Assembly (NCBI GenBank): GCA_037892935.1
Contig: JAYXKI010000005.1
Location: forward strand, 2,294,001-2,358,000
Source of the DNA: Phlebopus portentosus
Lineage: Eukaryota; Basidiomycota; Agaricomycetes; Boletales; Boletinellaceae
Length of the DNA: 64,000 nt
Reading direction: 5' to 3'
Of the stretch, positions 1 to 14,200 are shown one piece after another (the first letter of the stretch is position 1; every line of letters begins with the position of its first letter). The position numbers and the translations under genes were made by a program. The notes below the pieces were generated by a model. It had not been told where the DNA came from. It was given only the letters and a program-made list of their open reading frames with translations, and did no database searches.

Positions 1-1119
<1,119 letters not shown>

Positions 1120-1186
1120 GGCTATCGAGGACTTTTGAAACTGCTGAAGACTCCGGGAGTGCAGAACGACGGAGTTGTGGCTACCA

Positions 1187-1194
1187 CTTTTATA
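1187..1194 (-). promoter_or_regulatory. TATA box of the left-edge manganese peroxidase
   Basis: The minus strand reads TATAAAAG about 70 nt upstream of the ATG at 1119. This is the usual spacing for TATA-driven secreted oxidoreductase genes in basidiomycetes. Confidence 0.6.
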
Positions 1195-2772
1195 TTATGC
1201 ACCGAGCTAAGAATACATAGTCGTTAAAGCATCGCGTTCAGACTTAACCCAGTTATTCTCGCGAGTGGACATAGATGAGAGGATTTGACATGTACCAGAT
1301 AGCCAGTAGCAAAGCAGATGTTGGGTAATGAACAGGATATACCGCCTCGAGAATGCAAGGGCTTGCTTGAAAAGTTCATTCCGAAGAAGACGTGAGCCAG
1401 GCTACAAGCGGACCAGACAAAGCCTTCTCATGAACGAGCGAATGAGTGTAAGATTAACCGTCGGCGTGATCTAAAAATTTCGCGATCCGGACAAAAGAAT
1501 GCAAGGATAGCCCACACCGTCGCCACGGGTCGTGCATGTCTGGCTCTGCTCAGAGACGAAGGAACAGGCAATCGCCCCAGAATAACGCCTAGATGCATAT
1601 CACATGAGTGGCTGACTGTAAGTCTAGCCATCTCAGAGACGACACCTATATGAGCAACAGTGAAAGGAACAACTAAGTATCTGAAGGCCACGTTGAGGCA
1701 GTTCTTGACTCTTGAACTACAAGAGACGGATTAAACCTCATCACGAAGTGAGCGGACAAATCCTAAAAGTCACAAGAACAGAAGGAGGATCTTGCTTATT
1801 CTCAGGCAGCTATTCTTAGGATACGATATAGTTAGATGGCTTTCAGGAATCAAGATTTTCAAATCAAACCAACCTTGCCTCCGTAAATTCCTAGATCGTC
1901 TGGAGTCGCCCGCTGATTGATGCTTTTTTGTCCTCTGGTGTGGTTGGTACTGTCTTTGAAAAATCGTTAGATCAAATAGTCTGAGAAGGAAACGAAGAGA
2001 CAATGCATGAGCCCCCGACATTCGAACTGATCTTCCAATAATTTCCTGTTCCTAGTATATGGAATCTAGGTACCAAAGTTCCGTTCAAAGGATCCGCCAA
2101 TTGGAGCGGCGTTATTCCATGGTAGCTCAGCACGGCCTCGTGGTCCAGCCCGTGTGGACGGGTTCTTTTCGTTGGTACCTTTCAATAAACTGCGACTATG
2201 GCTGAGCTTCAAATAGAGCATCGACTGTCCGAGAATAGCCTCGTAAGGGAGGACGAAACGGTCGCGTTCTCTAGAATACTGAGATCATAATGTTTAAGCG
2301 TTGCAATACACTGTCACTATGTTGTAATTACGCTAACATACCAGGCGCCAGAGCAAGACTAGGAATGATCTGTGCTGGACCTCTAGCACTATTAATCATC
2401 GCACTAGTCCCAATCAACGGTATTTATTACGTTGAGAGGGTGCACTATTCCCATAACCGTTGTGTTGGTCGGATGCCAGGAAAAGAGATGCGATATAAGC
2501 TTTTCCTGTCCTGAATCTACTCCTTTGTCTTCTTTTCATGCAAGTTCCAATGTCATCTCGTCGGCGAGAGTTTACACGCGGAACGCAGTTCGTGTTGACG
2601 GTGGTGGTAAGTACGGAGAAGGTGACCCTACGAACACGTGATGGTTTATTAAAAACAAGCAAAGCGACAAAAACGATATGTGAGAAATACACCGACAACC
2701 GATTTCTTCAATACAACGACACAATTCGATACATCTACGTGATACAAAAGTCGCATCGCGCACGCAACACAT
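1195..2772. other. Gene-free stretch between peroxidase and TSR1
   Basis: Only short overlapping open frames occur here, without recognisable domains or consistent splice structure. It should hold the upstream region of the left peroxidase and the 3' flank of TSR1. I see no RNA gene. Confidence 0.5.
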
Positions 2773-5710
2773 TCACTCCTCCATCGCATCAGCACTATCG
2801 TCCACGTCATCGCCCTGGACACTACCATCCTGCCTGAAAGTTGTCGGCCAACGTGGGTAGACGCGTTTGTACAGGGACATGCAGACAGTGTCCATTTGGT
2901 TAATAGGTCCGTCGAAATGCGCCTTGAAATAACCGTGTGTGCCGAGCGAATCTTTGATATGTCCCGTGCGACCGTACTTGGTGTGAAGTTGCACAGGAGC
3001 GAAGTATGCAACGTCCTCTGAGGCGATGAAAAAAAATACATTAAGCAAGGAAACAGCAAACTTAGCATATGATGGGACACCGTACCTGGATTGAAAAACA
3101 TGTAGCGCACGGTAGCAGTTTTCCTATGTACTTTGAACGGATGACCTGTAAGGATGATCCGTTTTGCAACTATACGTGTCGTATCCGTATTCAAGAAAGA
3201 CCCCATGGCCACGAGCTCTGGAGCTAAAAATTGCGATCATCAGAAATAGGCATCTAGAGACAAAATCACTGCTGCAAAAGTAATCTAATTATACCGTACC
3301 TTGCGGATCTCCGGTCTCCCGCAGAAGCATACAGGGCTGATTGCCAAACACGATAGGGCCAAAAGTGGTTGCGACGCTTGTTTCGCCGTGCCTTAGCCAG
3401 CGCTCGAACTTGTGTACGTTGTTCACGCCCTTTCCGCCACCACGTGTATGTTGGCTGTATGTTGGATTTGTGCGCAACCGACGAGGGCCGTAGCATAAGA
3501 TAAGAGGATCCTGAGCAGATCGTAGAAAATGAGATGAACTGGGTCACGAATGGGCAGGAAACTGTACCTTTGAGCGGACAGGACATCGTACTCGGTATTT
3601 CGCTGAACGGCGAAATTGAGGACAGTGATCTTGTGCTCGTGTTGTAAGAGGCCAAAGAGGACAAATGGGCGAGAAGGGTCGACTTTGGCCGCATCTTCGG
3701 GCACGTTCTTCAGCATCAAAGTTACTCGAGTTCCTGGCTACACACAGCATGGCAATTAGTTCCAGCGGGTTATCTATTAGATGAGCTCCCCAACCTCGAT
3801 GCCATATCCTTCCGCCTCCATTCGTTTTCTTACGTTCCGCTCCGTGCGCCGAAAGTCTTCGAACTGGAAAATACGAGCATAGTCTCGAGGCAAGTTTTCA
3901 TAAGCATCCCAAGGACTTGTACGGAATGAGCGCAAGCCTCGGTATCGCTGGAAGCGCACACGTGCAGGGATGTCCTGTGGCGTGTCTAGTTCATCTGGGA
4001 AAGCAGCGTCCTCCGCTTCCTCTTTTGCGCGGTCGCGAGAACGCCATGCGCCAAGTCTAGACATAGGTGACTTCAGTCCAATTGCTAAGGAGACCAAGAG
4101 CTTTTCGCAACTTACTGTCGTGTTTCCTCCTCTATGTCCAAGTCCTGGAAGTGAACGCTTTTATGGGTAGAAGTTTCCATGTCTGCCTCTGGGAGATCTA
4201 TCATCTCTTCTTCATCTTCTTTGTCCGCTGCACCTCGTGTCTCGGAGTCTCCTTTCATCCCTACATCACCATCTTTTCCTGAATCTTCGTCGACACTCTG
4301 TTCATCCTCATCGTCTTCGCCGCCCTCTTCGTCTTCAGAGTCGACGATCCACGCAGCTTGATACTCACTCCAGCCCTTCGGCACGCGCTTTACGCGCCGT
4401 GGTGTTGTGCCTCTATGTGCATCAGGTAGCTGTTCCTCATTACCTGGCTCTGCACCTTGCATCTCCTCTTCCGTAGGCCACGTCTGCTCATTAGCAAGGT
4501 CATCCGGAACATTCGTACTGATAAGTGAATCGGCGTTTTCCGAATCTGGTTCTGCCAATAGCGACGGCTCTATTTCCATACCTGCTCCTCTTCCAGAACG
4601 AGGTAAAGGAGCCGACATGATTTTTTCTACCTGGTAGTCCCCATGGTTTGGAATATGGACCAACCTGTTCGCTGACAACGGTGCGCCTCGTACGATACCC
4701 GTAACGTGTAGATGTCCTCCATTCGTGTCCTCTCCCACTTCCCAACGTACATCTTCTGCGAGTAAATATGGACGGCCAGAACGCCAGCGTACGTCGGCAG
4801 GATGCCCTTCGCATAGTGATCGTAATGCGTTTGCACAGTCCGAAGACGATGCGAGGTCGAAGACGCGCGATAGAGAGGGTACGAAATACTGCATGAAGGA
4901 AAGCAAAGACTTCACTATTCCTGTACGTGTCTTTTTGTCTTCAGAAGGCAGCCCAGAAGCCACACATGCGACGACATGCGGAAGACCCTGGGCCTGAAGA
5001 GCTCGTAACAGCATGTCTCCCCATGCGTCAACTTCAATAGAAGAAGAAAGGACGAAGACTACGTAGTCAGCGACTTTGCACGCATCGAGAGCTGCGTACA
5101 GATGCCGATAAGGGAGATGGATAAATTGGAGTGAGGTTTTGAAGCGATCTGCCCTGAATGAAAACGAATCGAATTGATATGCTATAGTAACCTGAAGTCC
5201 AAATTTGGTACACTCACTTCAATTTCCGCAGTCCAAATTCAGGCCCGCTTCCGCGTCCGGATCTAGAGATTGAGAAAGAGTTGTTCCTGCCATCCGAGAA
5301 CTCACATCCTCGCAGAGAGGTACAACGGCGACGATTCGCGGTGCTCCATCGACTCCATTGAAGATGCGAGTCGCGGAAACGAGAGCCTCGCGTTTCCTTA
5401 GTTGTGCTTGTTTCGCTGCATTCTTTCTATTCATGCGAAGCTGGGCCGCATCGCTCTGTGCATGTCCGGCCTTCGGGGACTGTCTTGAGATGCGACCTAC
5501 GACAAGGAACTGAATTCAATGAACAGAGAAGAGACCGGAAGGTAGCTACCTTTTGCTTGCTTCTTGACAGATGATTTAGATGCGTGTTTGGACTTGAAAG
5601 GTTTATTTGTCTGAATATAAAGAATCAACAAGCATCCCTGCATGAAAGCGAGATCGAATACCTACCTGTTTCAGAGTCGGTCTATGGTGATGTACTTGTT
5701 CGACAGCCAT
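2773..5710 (-). CDS. TSR1: Ribosome biogenesis protein TSR1 (BMS1/TSR1 family)
   Basis: GTPase-like 40S assembly factor of the BMS1/TSR1 family; it binds late cytoplasmic pre-40S particles and lacks GTP hydrolysis in characterised members. The gene begins [15 protein letters not shown] (exon 5710-5666), then a lysine-rich exon containing [17 protein letters not shown], then the [16 protein letters not shown] exon. The middle exon (about 5014-4112) carries the AARP2CN-like part and a long acidic stretch ([14 protein letters not shown]). Next comes the family motif [20 protein letters not shown]. The C-terminal exons contain [19 protein letters not shown] and [10 protein letters not shown], hallmarks of the DUF663/RIBIOP_C region. 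The stop is TGA at 2773-2775. At least seven exons with short introns are needed; I saw no lesion. It is divergent to the gene starting at 6369. Confidence 0.92.
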
Positions 5711-6368
5711 ATTTAAAGTCGACAACGATATTCCGGTGCGATATCGGAAGTACCTATTCGTAACAAGGTGCATGGAGTGAATTAGCGGTGCATCGGCGAA
5801 AAGTTGCACACAGTACCACTCTTATGAAATTGGATTGGAGATAAGATATGCGTCACAATGGAAATGCTCTCGAGTTAGTTGCAGGAGTATATCTTTGTTC
5901 TCTATGGTGCACACGGCCTAGAGGCGAAAATTTCAGTGAATCACCTTTAGGTCTCGTAAGTCTTAGTCGAGCATACCTGCACAAAAATACGTTAAATTTC
6001 TGACATAATTAAGAAAAGACAGACTTGAACTTACCTCTATTGCCTTGACAAGGTAATGAATAGATCAGGATGCAACAGAAAATGGCCAACCGGGATGGGG
6101 ATTGTGGACTTGATAAACTTCAAAGACGGTAATTGTATCTAGCCTTGCTGGGTCAACGATTGAACTTGGATCACTGATAGGCCTTTGAGCCTCCTCTATC
6201 ATCCATATACTCTCGTTACGCTGGTTGATGCAACTTGTGCAGGAAGAAGGGAAACACACGGGCACGGTGCTGAAACTTTTTGAATATGTCGAGTCACGTG
6301 CAAACATTTAGCACAGCACTCGCTCGTCGTGACCGACCGTCAGTTGCCAGTGCTTGTAATTCGCCACG
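5711..6368. promoter_or_regulatory. Divergent intergenic region TSR1 / Vps3844 gene
   Basis: A 658-bp gap between two divergently starting genes must hold both promoters. The open frames inside it show no family similarity that I recognise, and I could not assign a specific element. Confidence 0.4.
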
Positions 6369-7584
6369 ATGTTCTCGAGAGCAGGTCTCCTGCTATTGCT
6401 CGCTGACCTTGCGCTCGGCCTTCGAGTATTTCTCGACCCTCCGCCACAGTCGTCGACGCCATTATCCACGCTTTCGACGACGCAAGCGAGAGCTGTCGTG
6501 TCACATCACCTTGGGCTTGAAGCCTTTGACCCTGTTCAAGATGTGCAGGGCGCTGAGCAACTAGTTTCCGGAGAATTTGTAGGAAAAAATATCGGAAATG
6601 CTCTGCTAGTAGCGCTTACTGAAGACGTTGCGCGTGGTGAGAATTCATGTTATTTCAGATGCTTTCGTTAGCTAATGCATAGTTCTTACAGACGTAATTC
6701 CCTCCTCCCTCAAACAAACTTTCTCTCTTCCCGACCCTCCGTCTACTTCTTTAGAGATTCCACTGGTTGTTTCTTCGTATCTGCAGCGTGCAGAACATGT
6801 TTACAGTACGATATTCTCCAAGGCACCGTTTGCAACAGCTCCGCTTCTTCTAGACGCCTTCACGACGCATCCATCCTCCGCAACAGATGCCTTCCTATCT
6901 GAGACTTCTCAGCTCGTCGTCTGTGTGGAGTCAGAAGAAAAAGAAAGTTTCGGCGCTTTTGACTTGAAAGGTCTTGCAGAGCTTCTGAAAGAGTATGGAA
7001 AGGACAGCGAACTGTACCAACTTGCAGCAGAGACGACGCGTGCTATTCTCGAGTCCGCTCTCAAGAAGCCAGAGCTTTCTCTTGTAGTCATTACTTACCC
7101 AGGCACACTAACGCACTCATTCTCCGCGCGACAACAGCCTCCCCAATCTCCCTTACCACCACCTACGACACCGTCTCCCCAACTTCCTATTGGTGGTGTA
7201 TCAACATGTCATGCGTCCACCGAAGCTTGCGGGAATGCTACTTCGTCATGCTCAGGCCATGGTTCATGCGTCGAGGCACAAAAGGCTGGCAAGACGTGTT
7301 TTGTATGTGCTTGCAGCGTAACTCACGATGATTCCGGTCGTCCGCAAGAATGGGCAGGTGATGCCTGCGAGCGGAAAGATGTTAGCGCGTAAGTTCTGCC
7401 ATGAAAGCATCTAAACATGAATCTTGCTCACTTGTTGTGTAGTCCGTTCGTGCTCATCACGGGTACTGTCATCGCTATCTTACTCATCGTATTCGGATCG
7501 GTGTCGTTATTGTGGGGCGTAGGCAGCCAGGAGCTTCCTTCGACTCTCGCCGCAGGAGCAGCAGGGCACGCAAAACATGAATGA
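6369..7584 (+). CDS. Vps3844 / DUF3844-domain vacuolar-sorting type membrane protein
   Basis: Three exons (6369-6636, 6692-7388, 7443-7584) give a protein of 368 residues. The N-terminus MFSRAGLLLLLADLALG is a signal peptide. A lumenal domain of about 290 residues follows, ending in a proline-rich linker. The C-terminal part is a cysteine-rich EGF-like knot: ACGNATSSCSGHGSC, then CFVCACSV and a WAGDACERKDVSA segment. After it comes one transmembrane helix (PFVLITGTVIAILLIVFGSV) and a short cytosolic tail. This cysteine knot plus C-terminal helix is the DUF3844/Vps3844 signature; the family is associated with vacuolar protein sorting or the ER. Both introns are short with consensus ends. The start is the only ATG compatible with a signal peptide. 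Confidence 0.82.
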
Positions 7585-7937
7585 AGCATTCTGTCTTTGT
7601 TACAGCATCTTAATTGCATAATTTATCCGCAGATCTGACCATCTTGGATGAGGTGAAAATCGCACTGCTGCATTCGTGTTTCTAACGAAGCACATCTCAA
7701 GATCAGAAAGGGCTATGGATTCAAGTGTCTGCGAAAGTCCGACATAAATGTACGTAAATAACGATATGGGGGGGCTGCAAAGGTATACCAACGATAAATA
7801 TAAGAATAAAATAGTTTAGAGCAAGAATACTTCCGCGAAACTCGGAGAAATGGAAGTACCATGGAGGCCAAAAATCTCCATGTGTATCACCGACCGTAAA
7901 CTATTCATGTTGAATGAGCTACTACTACCTTTCGGCG

Positions 7938-9207
7938 TCAGTTATGAGTAGCTTGTCGTAATATACTCGCACCGGAGACCGTTGGGAAAGGTACAGCACA
8001 AGATTGTTCTACTTCATCATAGCATTGACCCGGCGGGTATGCAGCGGATACGAATCGTTCTTCACAAACAGGCTTGGGTAAGGGAACAGTGTCGGAACAA
8101 TCAACAAGTTCTGCCTTCTTTTGACCGATAACGGCGAGCTTAGACATGGAACTCCGAAAGCCTTCCATCATAAGAAGCTGGTTATCTGTAACACGAATGT
8201 GTCCGCTGAGCTTGATGATATTCTAGGCGCGAAGATTGAATAATACATACCAACTAGAGACTGCCAGGTACATGCAGTCCGATCATCTCGTGCAAGCAAG
8301 TAGTCGGAGTGAAGACGCATCTCGCCCTCTGAATGCAGTGCAGAAGGCGCTTCGAAGGGGTTGCTGCTCCCGTTTCCCGGATACCCTCGGCCTTTCAGCA
8401 AGACCTCCAAAAGAATTGAGAGTCGAAAACCTCAGGCGAAGAATCTAGCGATGCATTTACTGAGCTATCAACATGGCTCGCGCGAGCAATTGAGTGACCG
8501 GCGAGGAGGAAGACGAATTCTTCAGCTGAAAAGCTTGCATCGGCAAGTCTGTCCAGAATCGTAGTAACGTTATCACCAGGTGAAGGAATGGTCCCATCAC
8601 TGGCAGGTCTAGTTGGGTCCGGCCGTCCAGCGAGGAATTCAAGACGCGCAGCCCCAGGACAGTTAATCAGTCCGACAGCTGCGGCGAATTGCACTAGGTC
8701 TCCAGTAGAAACATGACTATGCCGAGCTATGAAAGGCTTGAGAAAGTTCACAGGGACATCAATGCCGATGTTGGCTAGGTAGGGTAGCTCGATCTCGCTG
8801 AAGGTCAGGAGTGAGCCATCCGCACCGTCGCCCTCGTATTTTCCTGAGAGAGAATAGCCGATGGCGTCGTGAAATGCAAGTCTCAATACCTTGCGTGCTT
8901 CCGATGTTATATCAGAAGAAATTCAAGGCATAAACGAGAGACTGACTTACCGGCGTCTCCACAACTACGCTTGAACAAGTTTTCCTGAAGATCGTCTCTT
9001 AACGCATGAAACGCACAACACTGACAGTGTACGTCAGTGATTGAGAGCAAACTGAGTCATGTGAAATATATTCACCTTTTCATGCGTAGTGGCATGCTTG
9101 TCACCCGAACATACCACAGCCTGATAACTTGCCGCCGAAACAGCTTCCAGGAGCAAGAAAATCGGCAGACAAATGACAATGGCCAAGTACATTGCCTCAG
9201 ACTTCAT
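7938..9207 (-). CDS. Generic class II peroxidase without Mn site, single-base frameshift
   Basis: Secreted class II heme peroxidase most like Coprinopsis peroxidase (CIP)-type 'generic' enzymes. The signal sequence is MKSEAMYLAIVICLPIFLLL (MYLAI is an alternative start). Exons are 9207-9076, 9020-8951, 8897 to about 8251, and about 8187-7938. The distal site is RKVLRLAFHDA and the proximal site LLAGHSIARAS, so Arg43, His47 and His169 are present. The Mn ligands are absent: positions 36, 40 and 175 are Asp, Lys and Ser. The Trp164 position is Phe. These features predict a low-redox peroxidase for phenols. The frame breaks near 8415: the family segment FDSQFFLEVLLKG needs one more base where the minus strand reads CAATTCTTTTGGAGG, and a TGA soon follows. 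After the break the family reading resumes (MRLHSDYLLARD, DCSD, SCAVPFP). The introns found in the Mn-peroxidase paralogues within this exon are missing. Confidence 0.8.
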
Positions 9208-10067
9208 CTCTCGGCCAACGCTCGGGGGAATGCTAGCTAAGCGGAAGCAAATCAAATCCCATGAATGATTTTATGAGTGTGTGCCACACAATAACAATCC
9301 CCTTCCGGAAGAGGAAATGTTCTGGAAATGGACAACCAGTCCGCACAGCATTTTATTTTTAGTCGAAGCCGGGGATGCCTCATCTTGTTTAAGAGGCGAG
9401 AACGCACATGACGGAAAAACCACGATAGAATCGTGCACAGTTAATTGAGATAACCCGTACTTAAATTAGCGCAGTATCCCCAGGCATGTTCGGAAAGTTC
9501 GAACTTGGAATAAATTTAACCTGTATAACAACCGAACGAACAAGGCAAATAGCCCCGGGCCTACTAGCGGACCTTCAAAGAGAAAACGACGAGACCGGGT
9601 CATTGCCACGACGGGCAGTGGACCACTAATGCGAGATCGCACAGAAGACAAATCAACATAGCGCACGAGCCCTCCAAAGGACGCTTTATCGTGGGTAGGT
9701 GACTCATTTCCAGGACACAACAGCTGCTGGGAACAGAGTACTGTCATCACTATTGCGTTGATCTTTGAGAATTACTCATGAGAAGCGGTTGCGTGACAAC
9801 ACACATACTTCAGACAGTCTGAGTCAATATGCGAAAGCGCAGAACGGACATCAAGGCGACATATATTGCAAGATGTGACGACAAAAAGAACGGAAAACCG
9901 CAGGTTTCGTTGATTTATTATCGGATGGGAAATTTGAGATATACGTATACGAACTGTTGCGAGTAAGTAATCCGGAGCCACAAATGAAGCCTGCAAGAAG
10001 ACTTACAGGAAGGTATACTACGCCGAGTCTTAAGTAAAAAGGAAACACAAGCGTGACTGAATCGCGT
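9208..10067. other. Intergenic region, no supported gene
   Basis: Contains the upstream region of the generic peroxidase and the 3' flank of the SAP-domain gene. Only short open frames without recognisable features are present. Confidence 0.4.
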
Positions 10068-11240
10068 TCAGGTCTTGACTGGCAGTCCAAACCGTTCTGC
10101 TCGCTTTCGGCGCCGCTCAGACTCTTCCGAACCGAGCGTCTCTTCTGGCGCAGCCCGCTTTTGACCGGTAATGCCCTTCGCGGCTTCAGAAGGCTTCGCT
10201 TGACCGGTGACACGAGCTGCGGCCTCCGAAGAGGGCTTCACATGCTTCGTTTTCTCAGGCAGACCGAATTTCATTGCACGAGCTTTCAGCTTCTCAGGAT
10301 CCTAGCAAGACCGTTAACGGATGGCTCTCAACGTGAAGTATGTGACCCACCTCTACAACCGTTTTGGTAATCTTCGGCTCCTTCGTCTTTTTAGCAGTGC
10401 CAATGGATGTCGCTGCCGCTACGCTATTGTTTGAAGCAGCTGGAGCTGGCTTGGGACCCTTCCTGGCCTGAGTCTGCTTAGGCGTGACGAGCGGAATGCC
10501 AAAACGCTCTGCTCGTGCTCGACGCTTCTTGATCTCCTCATCATCTTCGACTACAGGTGCATCAGCCTTGGGAGTCTCTTGGGTAGTTTCTGCAGCCTGA
10601 GTCGGAGCAGACTCCCTTTTAGACGGTGGCTTAACAGAAGTCTAACGTAAAGGAATTGGCACGAAACTGAGTCTTGTCCGGACCAGGGAGCGGAATAAGG
10701 CAGCTCTTACGGTCGTTGGAAAGTTTTGAGTTGGCTTAGTAGACGCATCGGTAGCTGCATCGGCTCCAGCTGACCAGTCAAACCTTGAGGGATCATGAGC
10801 GATTGCAAAAAAAACCGTAAAGTCGAACACGAGAAACTTACGGCTCGGGAGGTGCGAGCTTTGACAAATAAAAAAAAAGTCAAGTCAATGATTTTCACCT
10901 ACAAAATGGCTGAATAATACGTACAATATCTGACTTTTCTTGTGGTTTCGCTGCTGGTTTGGATTTCTCCACATCTGCATCTTGTCCCGCAGGCGGTTTT
11001 GGCGTGTTCGCACCTGAAGGTCTTACGCTACCTCCTCCATGAATCTCATCAAAAACGTCAAGTGCGTCAGGACTATCAATGATCTTTGCTATGAGATCAG
11101 GCTTGTTCGCCTTCGCAGGAATCGGTATTCCAGCGCGCGTAAGGAGGTCCTTCAGTTCTACGACCTTAAGAGCTTTCCTATGACAAAATCAGGAAAACAA
11201 ACAAGAAAATCAAGAAAGAAACGGACAGTTTGGACTCCAT
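10068..11240 (-). CDS. SAP-domain nuclear protein, THO1 / SARNP (CIP29)-like
   Basis: Predicted RNA-export-associated nuclear protein. A 14-nt first exon (11240-11227) splices to 11177, giving MESKLKALKVVELKDLL, the start of a SAP DNA/RNA-binding domain that continues as GIPIPAKANKPDLIAKI. Small exons follow (APPEP, FDWSAGAD, then TSVKPPSKRES onwards). The C-terminal half is basic and repeats the element RAERFG twice (RRARAERFGIPLVTP and KRAERFGLPVKT), with RAMKFGLPEKTK between them. This resembles the Tho1/MOS11 C-terminal module of SARNP and yeast Tho1, which binds RNA with the DEAD-box helicase Sub2. The stop is TGA at 10068-10070. Six exons are needed; all junctions I checked keep frame. 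Alanine- and proline-rich linkers are typical of the family. Confidence 0.82.
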
Positions 11241-14200
11241 AGCAAGTCTGCTCAGTTTCTATTCACCAGGAAAAAAGAATTGGCCAATGGATGAGAGGGC
11301 TGTGGTTCAACTGGTTGTTGCTTGTCGACATCATGTTTCTGACCTGACCACACTACCACAACTGGTTTTGATCACGTGCAAGTTTCCCGTTACGTCAAAT
11401 GTTGCATTACACAAGCGACGCTCTTTTCCTGTTTGCAGTCCGAGTCAAACTTGATGAACCACTGTTGCATGAAAGACTCTGTCTAGCATCTCGGGAAGGA
11501 AGATATCACGCTTGTAATTCAACGGACCACTCGACACCTTCCTTAACCTAGTAGCCGATCATCTCGGGATGCAGATTACAATTTGAAGCCTTATAAGATG
11601 CTACCTTCTCATGGTGTTCCTTAACAACTCAACTCATGGCCTTCTAGTTCTTTGGATGGTGCATCTTTGTGACAATAGAGTGGTGACACAGCGGTCACTT
11701 TGAGAACCGGCGACTATTAACATGTATTCATAGCGACACCTCTCGGTTCTTGCTTGGAAGCGCGACTCCTTCTCTGAGGCCAGTTCTCGAAAGCTATAAA
11801 TATACAGCAAGCATTGCAGCATCAGAGTACCTTTACTTCTTCTGGTTAATCTCTGAGTGGGGTTGCTGGACCGCCGGCACATGCCGCGGTCCTTCGAAAT
11901 CGCTCTTCGTTTACCAAATTGCTTGGCTAAAACGACGGGATACTTTGGAGTCAATCGTTACCCTCTAGATTTGCGAACCTCACCTTGTCCTCGTTGCAAA
12001 CTCTGTTTGTTTTCAGATAGAAAACGGCCTTACGTCTTTCCCCCGAGTGTTCAGAAACAGCACTTCTACCATCCGGGATCATCAAACCACCTATATGAAC
12101 ATGATAGTGAGCAAGTTGTTTTACCAGATTAACTGCCATCTTATTGGGAAGTTCTTCATAATCAGATAATCAGGGGTTAAGTGCTATCTTAGACGTATAC
12201 CTTGAGGGCAGTGAACTCTCGTGCGGATTGAGCCTTGCCAGGAACATTGCTCCCCGAATCCAATCTGTCTGCCGAGTACCGGATTATTGCGTTGGCACGT
12301 CTGCGCATGAAGAAGCGAGGTCGCGCTACCTATCAAGGTACGCTTGTCACACTAGCCGACAAAACGTTACGATTGGACAATGAATTGTCATCAATCCCAA
12401 TGGGAAAATAACCTTCTGAAGTATTGCGTCGAGGTACGATCGTGACTGAAACCCCACAAGAACGTCGGCATTACGCTATCGGGCGAATGCGGGTCCCCTT
12501 CGGACTGGGTATTTTCATTTTACGGTGCCTTCTAGCTCGCCATCAAGGTTACTCCGTGAGTATAGGACTTAAGATGCAACAGTGGTCTCATGGGAAGTTA
12601 TTCAGGAGTTTGAGGACTTGAGGACTTTAGCAGGCACTGTCGCTGCCAAGGAGAGCCTGCTGCGAAGATGATAGTAGTGTTTTCCGCACATTGAAAGTTC
12701 CCTACTTGTACTCCTGCAAGACGGTTTGTGCCCCATCAAGAGTTTACCTATAGCGAATTATGAATTGGATTAATTTTCATCCAGTCTCTTGACACACAGA
12801 TAATATCGCTAGACAGGTGCTATAACGCCGTGGAATCGGTCTAATGAAGTGACAGGTCAGCAAGAATCATGCGAAATTGTATGGGCATTTTCAACCAGTT
12901 CGAATAGGGTACACATTCCTTTCGACATGTTTAGAACTGAACCAGATAATTCAGGCGCAGGGATGACGGAGCACCGTCTTGCCGTTGGCATGTGGTTTGC
13001 CACAGCTCGGTTAGTCCAGGTACATGCTGCACCAAGAATTAATGCATCAATATTCGTCTGCGCGCGATCCTCGGGTCCATAAGGATTCCGCAGCAAGCTC
13101 TTTACCGTTTATTTGCTCCCTCGCAAAAGTTTTTAGGTCGTATCTGATAATTTGCTAACAAGCGTAACCGCGCATGTTTCACCCGAAGGTTCTTACGATT
13201 CGGGCTCGGATAATCGCCTAAATATTCGTCATCCTCATACATTTTACTCAGCGAGTCGCGGCGAAGCCGCCGCCGCCGCGAGAATTGCGAAAAAGACGAA
13301 GGCTATTCAGCAGCACAGTGGATCAGGAGTGAATTGAGATAGATAAAGGTCGTCAAGAGCGCCTCAGGCTTCATGCTAGACAAAAGCGGCGCTACTCAAT
13401 CTGACTCTTAAATGGTAGAACTGGATTTTTAGGAACCATTAATTCTAGTCGTGTGAATGTGCATCTGAACAAAATTGTTAGAACAGGACAGGCACTGAAT
13501 TTGATCCCGTTCGAACGAAATCATTCTCTCTGACGTACTATATTTCTGACCGAAACGCATGATCTATCCTTGCTCTGCCGGACCTCCCAAAATTCGCGGC
13601 TGAGCCACAACACATATGACTTCCTGAATCTGTCTCTTCCATGAAAAGCTGGACGTACCAACACCTCGGTTCACTTGTGCCAAGCAAGAAGAATCGGGAT
13701 CTCAAGTGCCTCGTTTGCACAATTTTCCATTTCGTTCCCAACGCGAGTTACACACCAATCACTCGGTGCGTGATTCTTCAGGGTTGTGTGACGCTTGATA
13801 GGTGCATGGAGTGCGTGGTTTTGGTCTGGTCTTCTACTGAATTATAATTGAGTAATGATCGCGACCAAACTTGCCTCGCTTTGGCCTCTGCAGATTTATT
13901 GCGCGCCTTTCTGTTGCGTTCACACAGACTCGTGCAGTATGTTATGACGCCCATAGCTGGCGCTAAATTGGGTCCAAGTACGGTCTGATTCCGGAGTGAA
14001 GGTCGGACTAGCCAAGAACAGCATAAGTCAGATCGTGATCTGTTATATCTACAGTTAGGATCGTGAAATGTATAGACATCTTGTCGTGAGATGAGCACTA
14101 ATAAACAAAAGGGGCAGATACAATAACCGAAGAAAATCAAGACACACGAGGAAACACACGATGGGACCGATAACGCTTGCTGAGACATGCCTCGTTTGAT

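Noticed and set aside
1980..2070. tRNA-like T-arm sequence (TTCGAA near the word CCCCCGA)
   Set aside because: No acceptor stem, D-arm or anticodon arm could be folded around it.
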